Shown: one piece after another, positions 16,811 through 24,519 of the stretch
Layout of the letters: the number at the start of each line of letters is the position of its first letter
Position numbering within the stretch: position 1 is the first letter of the stretch
Origin: JBMYQA01 sp049600855
GTDB lineage: Bacteria > Bacteroidota > Bacteroidia > Cytophagales > Flammeovirgaceae
Assembly: GCA_049600855.1 (NCBI GenBank)
Contig: JBMYQA010000016.1
Location: 1 to 40,628 of the forward strand
Direction: 5' to 3'
Length of the DNA stretch: 40,628 bases
The notes under the pieces: generated by a model
Database searches by the model: none
What the model saw: the letters and a program-made list of their open reading frames with translations, nothing else
What the model was told of the DNA's origin: nothing
Position numbers and translations under genes: made by a program

Positions 16811-17551
16811 ATGAAGAAGACTATTCTAGTATTTGTGATATTTTTATCCTCAATACCAGTTCTGGCTCAAAAAATTGATACATTAAAAGTAGGATATGAA
16901 TTTCCCAATTTCTCCAAACTCCAACCAAATACAGTTCAAGAACTACTGATAATGGAGATCAATGGAAAAACTCAATTGACAAGGGTGAAAACAAAAACCA
17001 TTGCTTTTAAAACGGTAAATGGCAAATCATACTTACAGTTTAACCATACTTGGATGGAGCCAAAGGCGAAAAACGCTTCTAGTTTTCGTTACCTCTGTGA
17101 GTTGAAAACACTGAAGCCATTTACCCATATCCGAAATACACCATCCAAGGGGCAGGAAGCATTTATATTTCACGAAACGGCAATAAAAAGTATAGCAACT
17201 GACACCAATTATGCCAATCGTGATTTTCATTTAGACCTAAGTGAGCAAGTGTATAACTCTGAAATTGATCTGGAAACGTTTAGCTTGTTACCAATAAAAA
17301 AAGGGTATAAGGTGGCTATGCCTTTTTATCATCCAGGAGGTAAAGCCCCTACATTTTACCTATTGGAAGTAAAGAAGAAAACTAACTTACGAATGCCCGA
17401 TGGAACAAAAGTAAGATGTTGGCTTCTTTATACGGACTATGGAGGTAAACAACCCTCCTACTTTTGGTATACAAAAAAAGGGCATCAATTCTTAAAAATG
17501 GAAGCAAGCTATGGCCCAATGAAGATAAAGAAGTTAAGACTAATTCAATGA
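16811..17551 (+). CDS. Secreted protein of unknown function, divergent from the LytTR system
   Basis: 246 residues. Signal peptide of about 19 residues (MKKTILVFVIFLSSIPVLAQ). The mature part is mostly beta-strand in character, with alternating polar/hydrophobic stretches such as YLQFNHTW, FHLDLSEQVY and YKVAMPFYHPGG, and ends with RCWLLYTDYGGKQPSYFWY and KKGHQFLKMEASY. The C-terminal pattern is similar in style to DUF3108/outer-membrane-lipoprotein-sorting folds, but I cannot assign it. The shared upstream region with the two-component operon and its direct repeat suggests regulation by that LytTR protein. Confidence 0.65.
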   Translation: MKKTILVFVIFLSSIPVLAQKIDTLKVGYEFPNFSKLQPNTVQELLIMEINGKTQLTRVKTKTIAFKTVNGKSYLQFNHTWMEPKAKNASSFRYLCELKTLKPFTHIRNTPSKGQEAFIFHETAIKSIATDTNYANRDFHLDLSEQVYNSEIDLETFSLLPIKKGYKVAMPFYHPGGKAPTFYLLEVKKKTNLRMPDGTKVRCWLLYTDYGGKQPSYFWYTKKGHQFLKMEASYGPMKIKKLRLIQ

Positions 17552-17631
17552 TTCAACTAAATTCTAAAAGACATTTCCCCCTCTTCAAAAACGTAACCAC
17601 TACTTTTTTTCAAAAAAATATCAGAGACGAT

Positions 17632-17656
17632 GTAACAATTCTGTTCTTTTTGTATC
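17632..17656 (+). promoter_or_regulatory. Candidate ECF-sigma promoter (GTAAC...GTATC)
   Basis: GTAAC at 17632-17636 and GTATC at 17652-17656 are separated by 15 bases, just upstream of the ECF sigma gene. A GTAAC -35 with a CGTC/GTATC-like -10 is the usual form of autoregulated ECF promoters in Bacteroidota. A second GTAAC lies at 17593-17597. Confidence 0.5.
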
Positions 17657-17680
17657 AAAGGGATAAACGTGTTGAAAAAC

Positions 17681-18172
17681 ATGAAGGATTATGAACGATT
17701 ATTTGAAGGCTTCTATCAGCAATATTACCCAATGGTATATATGCTCTGTTTGGGATATATGAACGGGAATGAGGCGAAATCGGAAGACTTGGTGCAGGAA
17801 GTCTTTTTAAATATTTGGAATGCCTTACCCAAATTCCGCAAAGAAGCATCGCCCAAAACATGGATTTATCGCATTACGGTGAATACCTGTTTGTTAGATA
17901 TTAGGAAGTCAAAAAAGGAGCAGATTGATGCCGTTGCAGAGGTGCCAACTCCGATCAAGCAAGATGAAACATCAGGACAGTTTGAAGAATTATACTTTGC
18001 CATCTCTAAACTAGAGCAGCTTGATCGCATGATCATTTTACTCGTCTTGGATGAAGTAGAATACGCAGAAATTGCAGGAATTGTAGGAATAAAAGAGGCT
18101 ACGCTTCGCGTGCGTATTCATCGCATCAAACAAAAATTGAACAAATTATTAAAAAGCCATGGACCCTCTTGA
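17681..18172 (+). CDS. ECF-type RNA polymerase sigma factor
   Basis: 163 residues from the ATG at 17681; an in-frame GTG at 17669 lies too close to the predicted transcription start. Region 2 is at about 5-70 with YYPMVYMLCLGYM, the EDLVQEVFLNIW motif and TWIYRITVNTCLLDIR. A short linker leads to region 4 at about 105-158 (FAISKLEQLDRMIILLVLDE, then EIAGIVGIKEATLRVRIHRI, a helix-turn-helix). Typical length for the family. It overlaps the downstream membrane-protein gene by 14 bases, the usual layout of a sigma factor with its anti-sigma partner. Probably autoregulated from the GTAAC promoter upstream. Confidence 0.93.
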   Translation: MKDYERLFEGFYQQYYPMVYMLCLGYMNGNEAKSEDLVQEVFLNIWNALPKFRKEASPKTWIYRITVNTCLLDIRKSKKEQIDAVAEVPTPIKQDETSGQFEELYFAISKLEQLDRMIILLVLDEVEYAEIAGIVGIKEATLRVRIHRIKQKLNKLLKSHGPS

Positions 18173-18758
18173 TGATTTAAAAGATGCTTGGAAAGCACAA
18201 AAATCGGTTTTGGTACAGCCTAAGCTGAGTTCAACGGATTTATTGCATAAAATTCGGATAAATAGTAATCAAGCTAAAAACGAACATATCGCTATTATTG
18301 CTATGCTGAGTGTTAGCGCCTTTGTGGTAGGTTGGTTCTTCTGGTTTTATTTAAAAGCACCACATTGGCTGATTCATACAGGTTCTTGGGGAATGGTCGG
18401 TAGCTTAATCTTACGCGTAGTGATCGAGCTTATAAGTTTAAATAAGTTCAGTCGCCTATCGTTTAGCGAGAATACGAAAGTAGCCACTCAACAGTTTAAG
18501 CGATTTTACGAATGGCGAAAGAAGCTTCATGGGAATATCACTATGGGCTTTTACCTCTTCTACAGCATCAGCTTTCTCTCCATGACTCCCATTTTTGCCA
18601 AACATATGGAGCTGTACTGGGTCATTGTAATGGTGGTTGGCTTCATCTTGATTATGATCACACTCGTCTATTTTGCACGGATTGGCATTAGGCGTGAACT
18701 GAAACAACTCCGTGCAATCAAGCATTTGAGTGCATCATTAAATGAAGAAATGAGTTAA
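18159..18758 (+). CDS. Membrane protein, putative anti-sigma partner
   Basis: 199 residues. A cytoplasmic N-terminus of about 45 residues (LDDLKDAWKAQKSVLVQPKL) is followed by about four membrane helices (about 45-65, 72-92, 128-146, 152-172) and a basic cytoplasmic tail. The DDLKDAWKAQ opening is common in unclassified sigma-linked membrane proteins of Bacteroidota. The start lies inside the sigma gene, which implies coupled translation. No zinc-binding HxxxCxxC motif is present. The anti-sigma role rests on position and layout only. Confidence 0.65.
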   Translation: MDPLDDLKDAWKAQKSVLVQPKLSSTDLLHKIRINSNQAKNEHIAIIAMLSVSAFVVGWFFWFYLKAPHWLIHTGSWGMVGSLILRVVIELISLNKFSRLSFSENTKVATQQFKRFYEWRKKLHGNITMGFYLFYSISFLSMTPIFAKHMELYWVIVMVVGFILIMITLVYFARIGIRRELKQLRAIKHLSASLNEEMS

Positions 18759-18789
18759 TGAACTTGTTCAAGTAAAAAAGTGATTTAAA

Positions 18790-19338
18790 ATGAAACAAAA
18801 CACGATGACACTTAGCGAACAACGCATCGAATTTTCAAATCGAAAATTTATTGCCTCCCCATTAGCAGGGTTGATTGTATGGGCTATTATTGGCACAGTT
18901 GGATGGTTATTTTCGGAAGTAATCGCAACGTGGACAATTTTTATCGGCACGGGAAGCATTGCCTACCTCGGCATCTTCCTTTCTAAATACACTGGAGAGC
19001 ACTTTTTGGATAAGAAAAAGCCCAAAAATGAGTTTGACAGCCTATTTTTCTTTACCGTAGGCGAAGCAATACTGGTTTATGCGATAGCCATTCCTTTTTT
19101 CTTAGTGGATTACACCTCACTTCCATTAACAGTAGGCATCTTGTCTGGCATTATGTGGTTGCCCTTCTCTTGGATAATTAAACATTGGGTTGGGATATTC
19201 CATGCGCTCTTAAGAACCATTTTAGTAGTAACACTTTGGTATGCATGGCCTGAATATCGGTTTGTTGCCATTCCCTTTGCGATTGTGCTCGTCTACATTT
19301 TGAGTTTAATAATTTTGAATAGCAGAAAGCTGGATTGA
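18790..19338 (+). CDS. DUF7010 family membrane protein
   Basis: 182 residues with five or six membrane helices. Features of this family are MTLSEQRIEFSNRKF at the start, SKYTGEHFLDKKKPKNEFDS in a cytoplasmic loop, FFLVDYTSLPLTVGILSG and WIIKHWVGIFHALLRT. Function is not known for the family. It follows the sigma/anti-sigma pair by 31 bases on the same strand and may belong to the same transcript. Confidence 0.7.
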   Translation: MKQNTMTLSEQRIEFSNRKFIASPLAGLIVWAIIGTVGWLFSEVIATWTIFIGTGSIAYLGIFLSKYTGEHFLDKKKPKNEFDSLFFFTVGEAILVYAIAIPFFLVDYTSLPLTVGILSGIMWLPFSWIIKHWVGIFHALLRTILVVTLWYAWPEYRFVAIPFAIVLVYILSLIILNSRKLD

Positions 19339-19640
19339 GTAGGTTTGTGGGCAGTATTTTTCCTAATTTAAGCTACAAAGAAAAGTGAATCGAAAGGTTT
19401 GCTTTTTTTGTTGTTATGATTTCTAGCTTTTGCCTCTGGTTCAACAGTCGAAAACCTAAACATGTTATAAGTAGATATTATATCAATCATTGATTTTAAT
19501 CTTTAATTACAAAATAAGTACTATTGTTTTTTGTTTTCATACCCCTCCCCAAATCCTTTCTTTGTGACGAAGGTTACAAATATCCAATAGGCTTTCCATT
19601 AATTTTGTCGTATAATTGGTTTAGCCTTTACACAAACAAC
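19339..19640. other. Intergenic region upstream of the SulP gene
   Basis: About 300 AT-rich bases. The SulP frame stays open back to 19524, but that part encodes no plausible transporter sequence. I see no convincing terminator or spaced -33/-7 pair. A weak -7-like TATAATTG lies near 19611. Confidence 0.35.
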
Positions 19641-21380
19641 ATGAAAAAATATTTGCCCATTTTAACGTGGCTACCTCAATACAAAAAAAGTCAGCTATCG
19701 GGTGACTTGATGGCGGGCTTGACGGTAGGTGTCATGCTCATTCCTCAAGGAATGGCGTATGCCATGATTGCTGGCTTGCCTCCTGTTTATGGCTTGTATG
19801 CGGCAATGGTTCCTCAGGTGATTTATGCCATTTTTGGTACTTCGCGTCAACTTGCGGTAGGTCCGGTAGCCATGGACTCGTTACTCGTGGCAGCAGGAGT
19901 GTCGACCATGGCTGCGGTAGGTTCTGAAAACTACATCACCTTAGCCATTATGTTGGCCTTTTTGATGGGACTGATTCAATTGATATTCGGCATAGTTCGG
20001 TTAGGCTTCTTGGTTAACTTTTTATCCAAACCCGTTATTAGCGGTTTTACCGCTGCCGCTGCGTTAATCATTGGCTTAAATCAGTTAAAACACCTCATTG
20101 GAGTTGATATTTCCAGAAGTAACTTTGTATTTAACATCGTGGCTGAAGCCATTGCTCGATTCTCAGAAATTAATGTTTGGGCGGTTGTTTTGGGCATCGT
20201 TGGAATCATCCTGATCAAAACAACAAAACGAATCAATCGAGCCATTCCTGGAGCGTTGGTGGTTGTGGTGTTGAGTATTCTAGCTGTGCGGTTTGGAGGA
20301 TTAGCGAACTATGGGGTTAAAATTGTAGGAGAAGTTCCTACAGGTGTTCCTGCTTTTACCTGGCCTAATTTCGATCTGGCAACGATTCAAGATTTATTCC
20401 CCATTGCCACCACCTTAGCGCTCATTGCTTTTATGGAGGCCATTTCCGTGGCAAAGGCCATCCAAAGTAAACACAAAGGCGAGTATCAACTTGATGCAAA
20501 TCAAGAACTGATTGCCTTGGGATTAAGTAATATTGTTGGTTCGTTGTTTAGCTCATATCCTACTACAGGAGGATTCAGTCGTTCTGCGGTGAACGACCAA
20601 GCTGGTGCTAAAACAAATTTGGCGGCTTTAGTCAGTGCTACACTCATTGGTTTGACCTTGCTCTTTTTAACACCACTATTTTATCACCTTCCCAAAACTG
20701 TATTGGCTTCCATCATTATGGTTGCCGTCTTTGGGCTCATTGACTTCAAATACCCTCGCTTTTTGTGGAAAAACATGTCGCAAGATTTTTTCATGTTTGC
20801 GGCTACCTTTTTAATCACCTTGCTCGTGGGGATTAAAGAAGGAATTATTGCGGGTGTAATCATTTCCTTATTAATCATGATTTACCGAAGTGCGAAACCC
20901 CACATGGCCGTGCTTGGGCATTTACCTGGTACTTCTGATTACCGAAATGTAGAGCGATTTGAAGAAATTCAAGAACGCCCTGATGTGCTAGCCATTCGTT
21001 ACGATGCCCAACTTTATTTTGCCAATACGCAACATTTTATAGATAGTATCAAATGCCACATTCAACGAAAAGGGAGTGAGCTCCGCCTCGTGGTGATGCA
21101 TTGTGGGAGCATGTCTTACATTGATGCTACTGCCTTTCAAGCACTGAGTGAACTTGTCGAAGAGTTAGCCAAACAGGGAATACAGGTCTATTTTTCTGGA
21201 TTAATAGGCCCTGTTCGAGACTTTTTTAAGAAAAGTCGATTTGTAAATGTAGTAGGACACGATAACTTTTTCTTAGATGTATACTCTGCGATCCAATATT
21301 TTGATGATCAAGGAGAACGCGATCCAATCCGCTTTCGTTATGCTTTACAGAACAATGTGTTTGAAGAGGATGAGGTGTAA
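19641..21380 (+). CDS. SulP (SLC26) family anion transporter with STAS domain
   Basis: 579 residues. The ATG at 19641 starts MKKYLPILTWLPQYKKSQL, the usual SulP N-terminus. The membrane part (about 25-420) contains the conserved LMAGLTVGVMLIPQGMAYA, LPPVYGLYAA and FGTSRQLAVGPVA, then the SSYPTTGGFSRSAVN signature. The C-terminal STAS domain (about 440-560) has LAIRYDAQLYFANT and VMHCGSMSYIDATAF. SulP proteins carry sulfate, bicarbonate or other small anions, often coupled to sodium or protons. The next gene on the strand encodes a persulfide dioxygenase, so sulfate or another sulfur oxyanion is a reasonable guess. Confidence 0.93.
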   Translation: MKKYLPILTWLPQYKKSQLSGDLMAGLTVGVMLIPQGMAYAMIAGLPPVYGLYAAMVPQVIYAIFGTSRQLAVGPVAMDSLLVAAGVSTMAAVGSENYITLAIMLAFLMGLIQLIFGIVRLGFLVNFLSKPVISGFTAAAALIIGLNQLKHLIGVDISRSNFVFNIVAEAIARFSEINVWAVVLGIVGIILIKTTKRINRAIPGALVVVVLSILAVRFGGLANYGVKIVGEVPTGVPAFTWPNFDLATIQDLFPIATTLALIAFMEAISVAKAIQSKHKGEYQLDANQELIALGLSNIVGSLFSSYPTTGGFSRSAVNDQAGAKTNLAALVSATLIGLTLLFLTPLFYHLPKTVLASIIMVAVFGLIDFKYPRFLWKNMSQDFFMFAATFLITLLVGIKEGIIAGVIISLLIMIYRSAKPHMAVLGHLPGTSDYRNVERFEEIQERPDVLAIRYDAQLYFANTQHFIDSIKCHIQRKGSELRLVVMHCGSMSYIDATAFQALSELVEELAKQGIQVYFSGLIGPVRDFFKKSRFVNVVGHDNFFLDVYSAIQYFDDQGERDPIRFRYALQNNVFEEDEV

Positions 21381-21425
21381 CTCAGTTCTGTAACTCAAAT
21401 CACTGATCAATTCACTGAACTCGTT

Positions 21426-21433
21426 TAATTTTG
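21426..21433 (+). promoter_or_regulatory. -7 promoter element (TAATTTTG)
   Basis: A TANNTTTG match 33 bases before the ATG of the persulfide-dioxygenase gene. No perfect -33 TTG at standard distance. It suggests the gene can be expressed separately from sulP. Confidence 0.5.
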
Positions 21434-21466
21434 CTGTACCAATTTAGAACTTAACCTGATAAGAGA

Positions 21467-22873
21467 ATGAAAGTAGAACAAATATATACTGGATGCTTAG
21501 CACAAGGCGCTTATTACATTGAATCAGAAGGAGAAGTGGCGATTATCGACCCATTGCGGGAAACAACTCCATACATTGAAAGAGCACAAGCATCAAACGC
21601 TAAAATTAAATACATATTTGAAACACATTTCCACGCAGACTTTGTTTCTGGTCACCTTGATTTGGCCCAAAAAACAGGAGCAACGATTGTCTATGGAAAA
21701 AATGCGGAAGCAGACTTCGAGTTTCATAAAGCCCAAGATCAAGAAGAGTTCACGCTGGGTAAAGTCAAAATAAAGGCATTGCATACCCCTGGACACACCT
21801 TAGAATCGACTACCTACTTATTGGTGGATGAAGCGGGAAACGATCATGCCATTTTTACGGGTGATACCTTATTTATTGGCGATGTCGGACGACCTGATCT
21901 CGCTGTAAAATCTGATTTATCTCAGGAAGATTTGGCTGGCCTATTATTCGATTCGCTCAGAAACCAACTGATGCCTTTAGCTGATGAGGTGGTGGTATAC
22001 CCTGGGCATGGTGCAGGTTCGGCTTGTGGGAAAAACATGAGTAAAGAAACCTTTGACACCTTGGGCAATCAGAAAAAGAACAATTATGCTTTAAGAGAAA
22101 GTATGACCAAAGAGGAATTTATCCGTGAAGTCACGACAGGATTAACGACTCCCCCGCAATACTTCCCTAAAAACGTACTACTCAATAAACAAGGTTCCAT
22201 CGGTTTAGATCAAGTGATGCAAAGTGGCTTACAAGCCTTATCGCCTGAAGCTTTCCAACAGGTGGTACGCAATGAAGGCGCTTTAATTTTAGATACGCGT
22301 GCACCTCAAGTGTTTAAAGATGCCTTTATTCCTAAAAGCATCAACATTGGACTCGATGGGAGTTTTGCTCCATGGGTAGGCGCACTCATTCAGGATTTGA
22401 ATCAACCTATTGTGTTTATTGCTGAAGAAGGACGTGAAAAAGAAGTGGTCACGCGACTTTCAAGGGTGGGATATGATCATACGTTAGGATTTTTGAAAGG
22501 GGGAATACAAGCCTGGAAAGATGCTGGAAATCGTGTTGATTCCATTGTTTCCATTCCTGCTACTGAGTTTAAAACACGATTGAGTGAAGGAATTCAAGTG
22601 TTAGATGTTCGAAAAGAAAGTGAGTTTACTGCGGAGCACATTGATTACGATGCGGTCAAGAACTTGCCGTTGGACTTTATGAATGAGCACATGAACGAAT
22701 TAAATCCAAACGATACCTATTACATCCATTGTGCTGGTGGCTATCGTTCCATGATTTTCACCTCTATTTTGAAAGCGCGAGGTTTTGACCAGGTCATTGA
22801 TGTGGCTGGAGGCATGAAAGCGATTCGAGAATCTGCCATTGACCTCACCGCTTTTGCTTGTCCTAATTCATAA
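21467..22873 (+). CDS. Persulfide dioxygenase-like MBL protein with two rhodanese domains
   Basis: 468 residues, the CstB/BlH-like layout. The metallo-beta-lactamase domain (about 1-230) has THFHADFVSGH (His54, His56, Asp58), HTPGHT and TGDTLFIGDVGRPDL, which is typical of ETHE1-type iron persulfide dioxygenases. The usual DH His is Phe59, which need not harm the single-iron site. The first rhodanese domain (about 255-355) lacks the active Cys (IAEEGREKE). The second (about 365-465) has it in YYIHCAGGYRSM. The family oxidises glutathione- or CoA-persulfides to sulfite or thiosulfate in the cytosol. It lies 86 bases after a SulP transporter, suggesting a sulfide-detoxification and anion-export pair. 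Confidence 0.88.
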   Translation: MKVEQIYTGCLAQGAYYIESEGEVAIIDPLRETTPYIERAQASNAKIKYIFETHFHADFVSGHLDLAQKTGATIVYGKNAEADFEFHKAQDQEEFTLGKVKIKALHTPGHTLESTTYLLVDEAGNDHAIFTGDTLFIGDVGRPDLAVKSDLSQEDLAGLLFDSLRNQLMPLADEVVVYPGHGAGSACGKNMSKETFDTLGNQKKNNYALRESMTKEEFIREVTTGLTTPPQYFPKNVLLNKQGSIGLDQVMQSGLQALSPEAFQQVVRNEGALILDTRAPQVFKDAFIPKSINIGLDGSFAPWVGALIQDLNQPIVFIAEEGREKEVVTRLSRVGYDHTLGFLKGGIQAWKDAGNRVDSIVSIPATEFKTRLSEGIQVLDVRKESEFTAEHIDYDAVKNLPLDFMNEHMNELNPNDTYYIHCAGGYRSMIFTSILKARGFDQVIDVAGGMKAIRESAIDLTAFACPNS

Positions 22874-22882
22874 GAAACTAAT

Positions 22883-22915
22883 AAATGGCCTTGGAGAATA
22901 ACTTCAAGGCCATTT
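22883..22915. terminator. Hairpin terminator between convergent genes
   Basis: AAATGGCCTTG (22883-22893) pairs perfectly with CAAGGCCATTT (22905-22915), with further pairing into a 5-nt loop. It lies between two convergent stop codons and probably serves both strands. The T tract is weak on each side. Confidence 0.75.
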
Positions 22916-22918
22916 CCA

Positions 22919-24112
22919 TTAGCCGTTGTATTGACTCATCGTTCGATTGATGCCAATGCTAGCAAAAGACAAAATCATTTCACAAGATTTATCGATGAGG
23001 CTGGGGAGATCAATTTGTTCATCATCGGTGAAGTTATTGAGCACAAAATCGACTTGTTTCCCTTTAGAAAAGTTATCACCAATCCCAAAACGAAGCCGAG
23101 GATAATGAGTGCCGCCTAACAGTTGCTCGATATTTTTTAAGCCATTGTGCCCCGCACTTGATCCTTTTCCGCGCATGCGTAACGTCCCAAAAGGCAAGGC
23201 CAAATCATCGACAATAACCAATACATTTTCAAGGGGTACTTTCAAGGTAGTCATCCAATGTCGAAGTGCCTTCCCACTTAAATTCATGTAAGTCGTTGGC
23301 TTAATTAAATGTAGGGTACGCCCTTTGTGTTTAATTTCTGTTTTAAATGCTAAACGATCTGAATCGAAGCTGGCGCCTTTGATTCTAGCCAATTCATCTA
23401 ACACCATAAAACCAATGTTATGACGTGTTTTTCGATACTCTGGGCCGATGTTTCCTAAGCCTACAATCAAGTATTTCATCTCTTCTGCTATGCTTTCTTG
23501 TTCTGTTTCTGCATAGTTAAAAACTTCCATTGGATTGTGCAAGCTTTCTATTTTTTCACCTGCATAGGCTTTAAAAGCTTTAACGGGATCACGCAAATAA
23601 AAATTAGTAAAGCCGATAAATTGGTTGAGTTCCTGATTGCGTTCATCCACAAAGAACTTGAAATCACTCCCTTGAAAGTGCAAAGCAATTTGATGCGCTC
23701 CCTGTATTCCATAATAAAAGAGCATTAACCCTGTAATGGTTAGCGCCATAGCGATCCAAAATTGGAAATACCCTGATAATGCTGAAACACAGGTCAATGG
23801 GGCAATCGTACCACCTAAAATCAGGGGAAGGATAAAGTGTTTGTGCTCAACGCTGATATTTTTTAATCGATCAATCGGAAAGTGATGCCATTTATTGGAT
23901 TCATAAATGGAAATGTCCTGATCTGTCAATTTCATGATCCCCGTGAGGTCAAAGTGACATTTCCGCAACAAACTTCCTTCGCGTTTAATCCAAGGATAGT
24001 GGTAGCTTTGATCACTCACATAGACCTGATCAACTCCCCGATTGGCCTTTATCGTATAAGAAATCGGTTTCTTCCGATCTATTAAGGTGTATTTCGGGAA
24101 GATTTTTCTCAT
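22919..24112 (-). CDS. pth: Peptidyl-tRNA hydrolase with extra N-terminal membrane domain
   Basis: 397 residues, about twice the usual ~190. Residues 212-397 are a complete Pth: MKYLIVGLGNIGPEY, the catalytic His in KTRHNIGFMVLD, Asn in TYMNLSGKAL, VIVDDLALPFGTLRMR and GSSAGHNGLKNIEQ. It recycles peptidyl-tRNA, an essential task. Residues 1-211 are an unrelated domain: a basic soluble start, two membrane helices at about 93-113 and 117-137, and a charged segment (FKFFVDERNQELNQFIGFTN). The frame is continuous without a stop. An internal ATG at 23479 could give normal-length Pth, preceded by a purine-rich stretch. So this may be a true fusion, or one frame giving two products. The N-terminal part matches no family I know. 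Confidence 0.85.
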   Translation of the reverse strand: MRKIFPKYTLIDRKKPISYTIKANRGVDQVYVSDQSYHYPWIKREGSLLRKCHFDLTGIMKLTDQDISIYESNKWHHFPIDRLKNISVEHKHFILPLILGGTIAPLTCVSALSGYFQFWIAMALTITGLMLFYYGIQGAHQIALHFQGSDFKFFVDERNQELNQFIGFTNFYLRDPVKAFKAYAGEKIESLHNPMEVFNYAETEQESIAEEMKYLIVGLGNIGPEYRKTRHNIGFMVLDELARIKGASFDSDRLAFKTEIKHKGRTLHLIKPTTYMNLSGKALRHWMTTLKVPLENVLVIVDDLALPFGTLRMRGKGSSAGHNGLKNIEQLLGGTHYPRLRFGIGDNFSKGKQVDFVLNNFTDDEQIDLPSLIDKSCEMILSFASIGINRTMSQYNG

Positions 24113-24126
24113 GGGCTTGCTATTTT

Positions 24127-24438
24127 TTAGTATGATTGCGATCGTTTGGGTAGATACTCTTCCAAATACTAGTCCATTAATCTCCGAGCAATACTGATTT
24201 TGCTTGGAAGATTGGGTAGAGTCTCTTTAGTAAACCAAGCGGTGTCCTCAATCTTCATAGGATTGGACGTAATTTTCCCACCTGCATATTCAACTGTAAA
24301 GCCATTCATCAGCAAATGAGGAAAAGACCATGGTTGACTACCAAAGTAGCGAATATTTTTCACTTCTGTTCCTACTAATTGCAGGAAAGCTATAATTGTT
24401 GAGGTTAAACGTTTAGCTTGGGAGAAGTTGATAGGCAT
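24127..24438 (-). pseudogene. nudC: Remnant of NudC-type NADH pyrophosphatase
   Basis: The frame contains the NudC C-terminal signature: VGTEVKNIRYFGSQPWSFPH, LLMNGFTVEYAGG, EDTAWFTKETLPNLPSKISI. The NUDIX box, the zinc ribbon and the whole N-terminal half are missing, so the gene is truncated. At 24169-24171 an in-frame TAG stands where the family normally continues (LMD then W); beyond it the frame reads YLEEYLPKRSQSY before the next stop. So there is both a 5-prime deletion and a likely TGG-to-TAG nonsense change. It lies directly after the htpG terminator. Confidence 0.75.
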
Positions 24439-24469
24439 CCTAAATAGTTGAACTAATTAGGGATAAAAA

Positions 24470-24498
24470 AGAGCATACCCAATTACTGAGCATGCTCT
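24470..24498 (-). terminator. Rho-independent terminator of htpG
   Basis: Read on the minus strand: AGAGCAT, loop, ATGCTCT, then six T. It begins about 20 bases after the htpG stop. Confidence 0.8.
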
Positions 24499-24519
24499 CC
24501 AAGCACCATTTTTACTATA

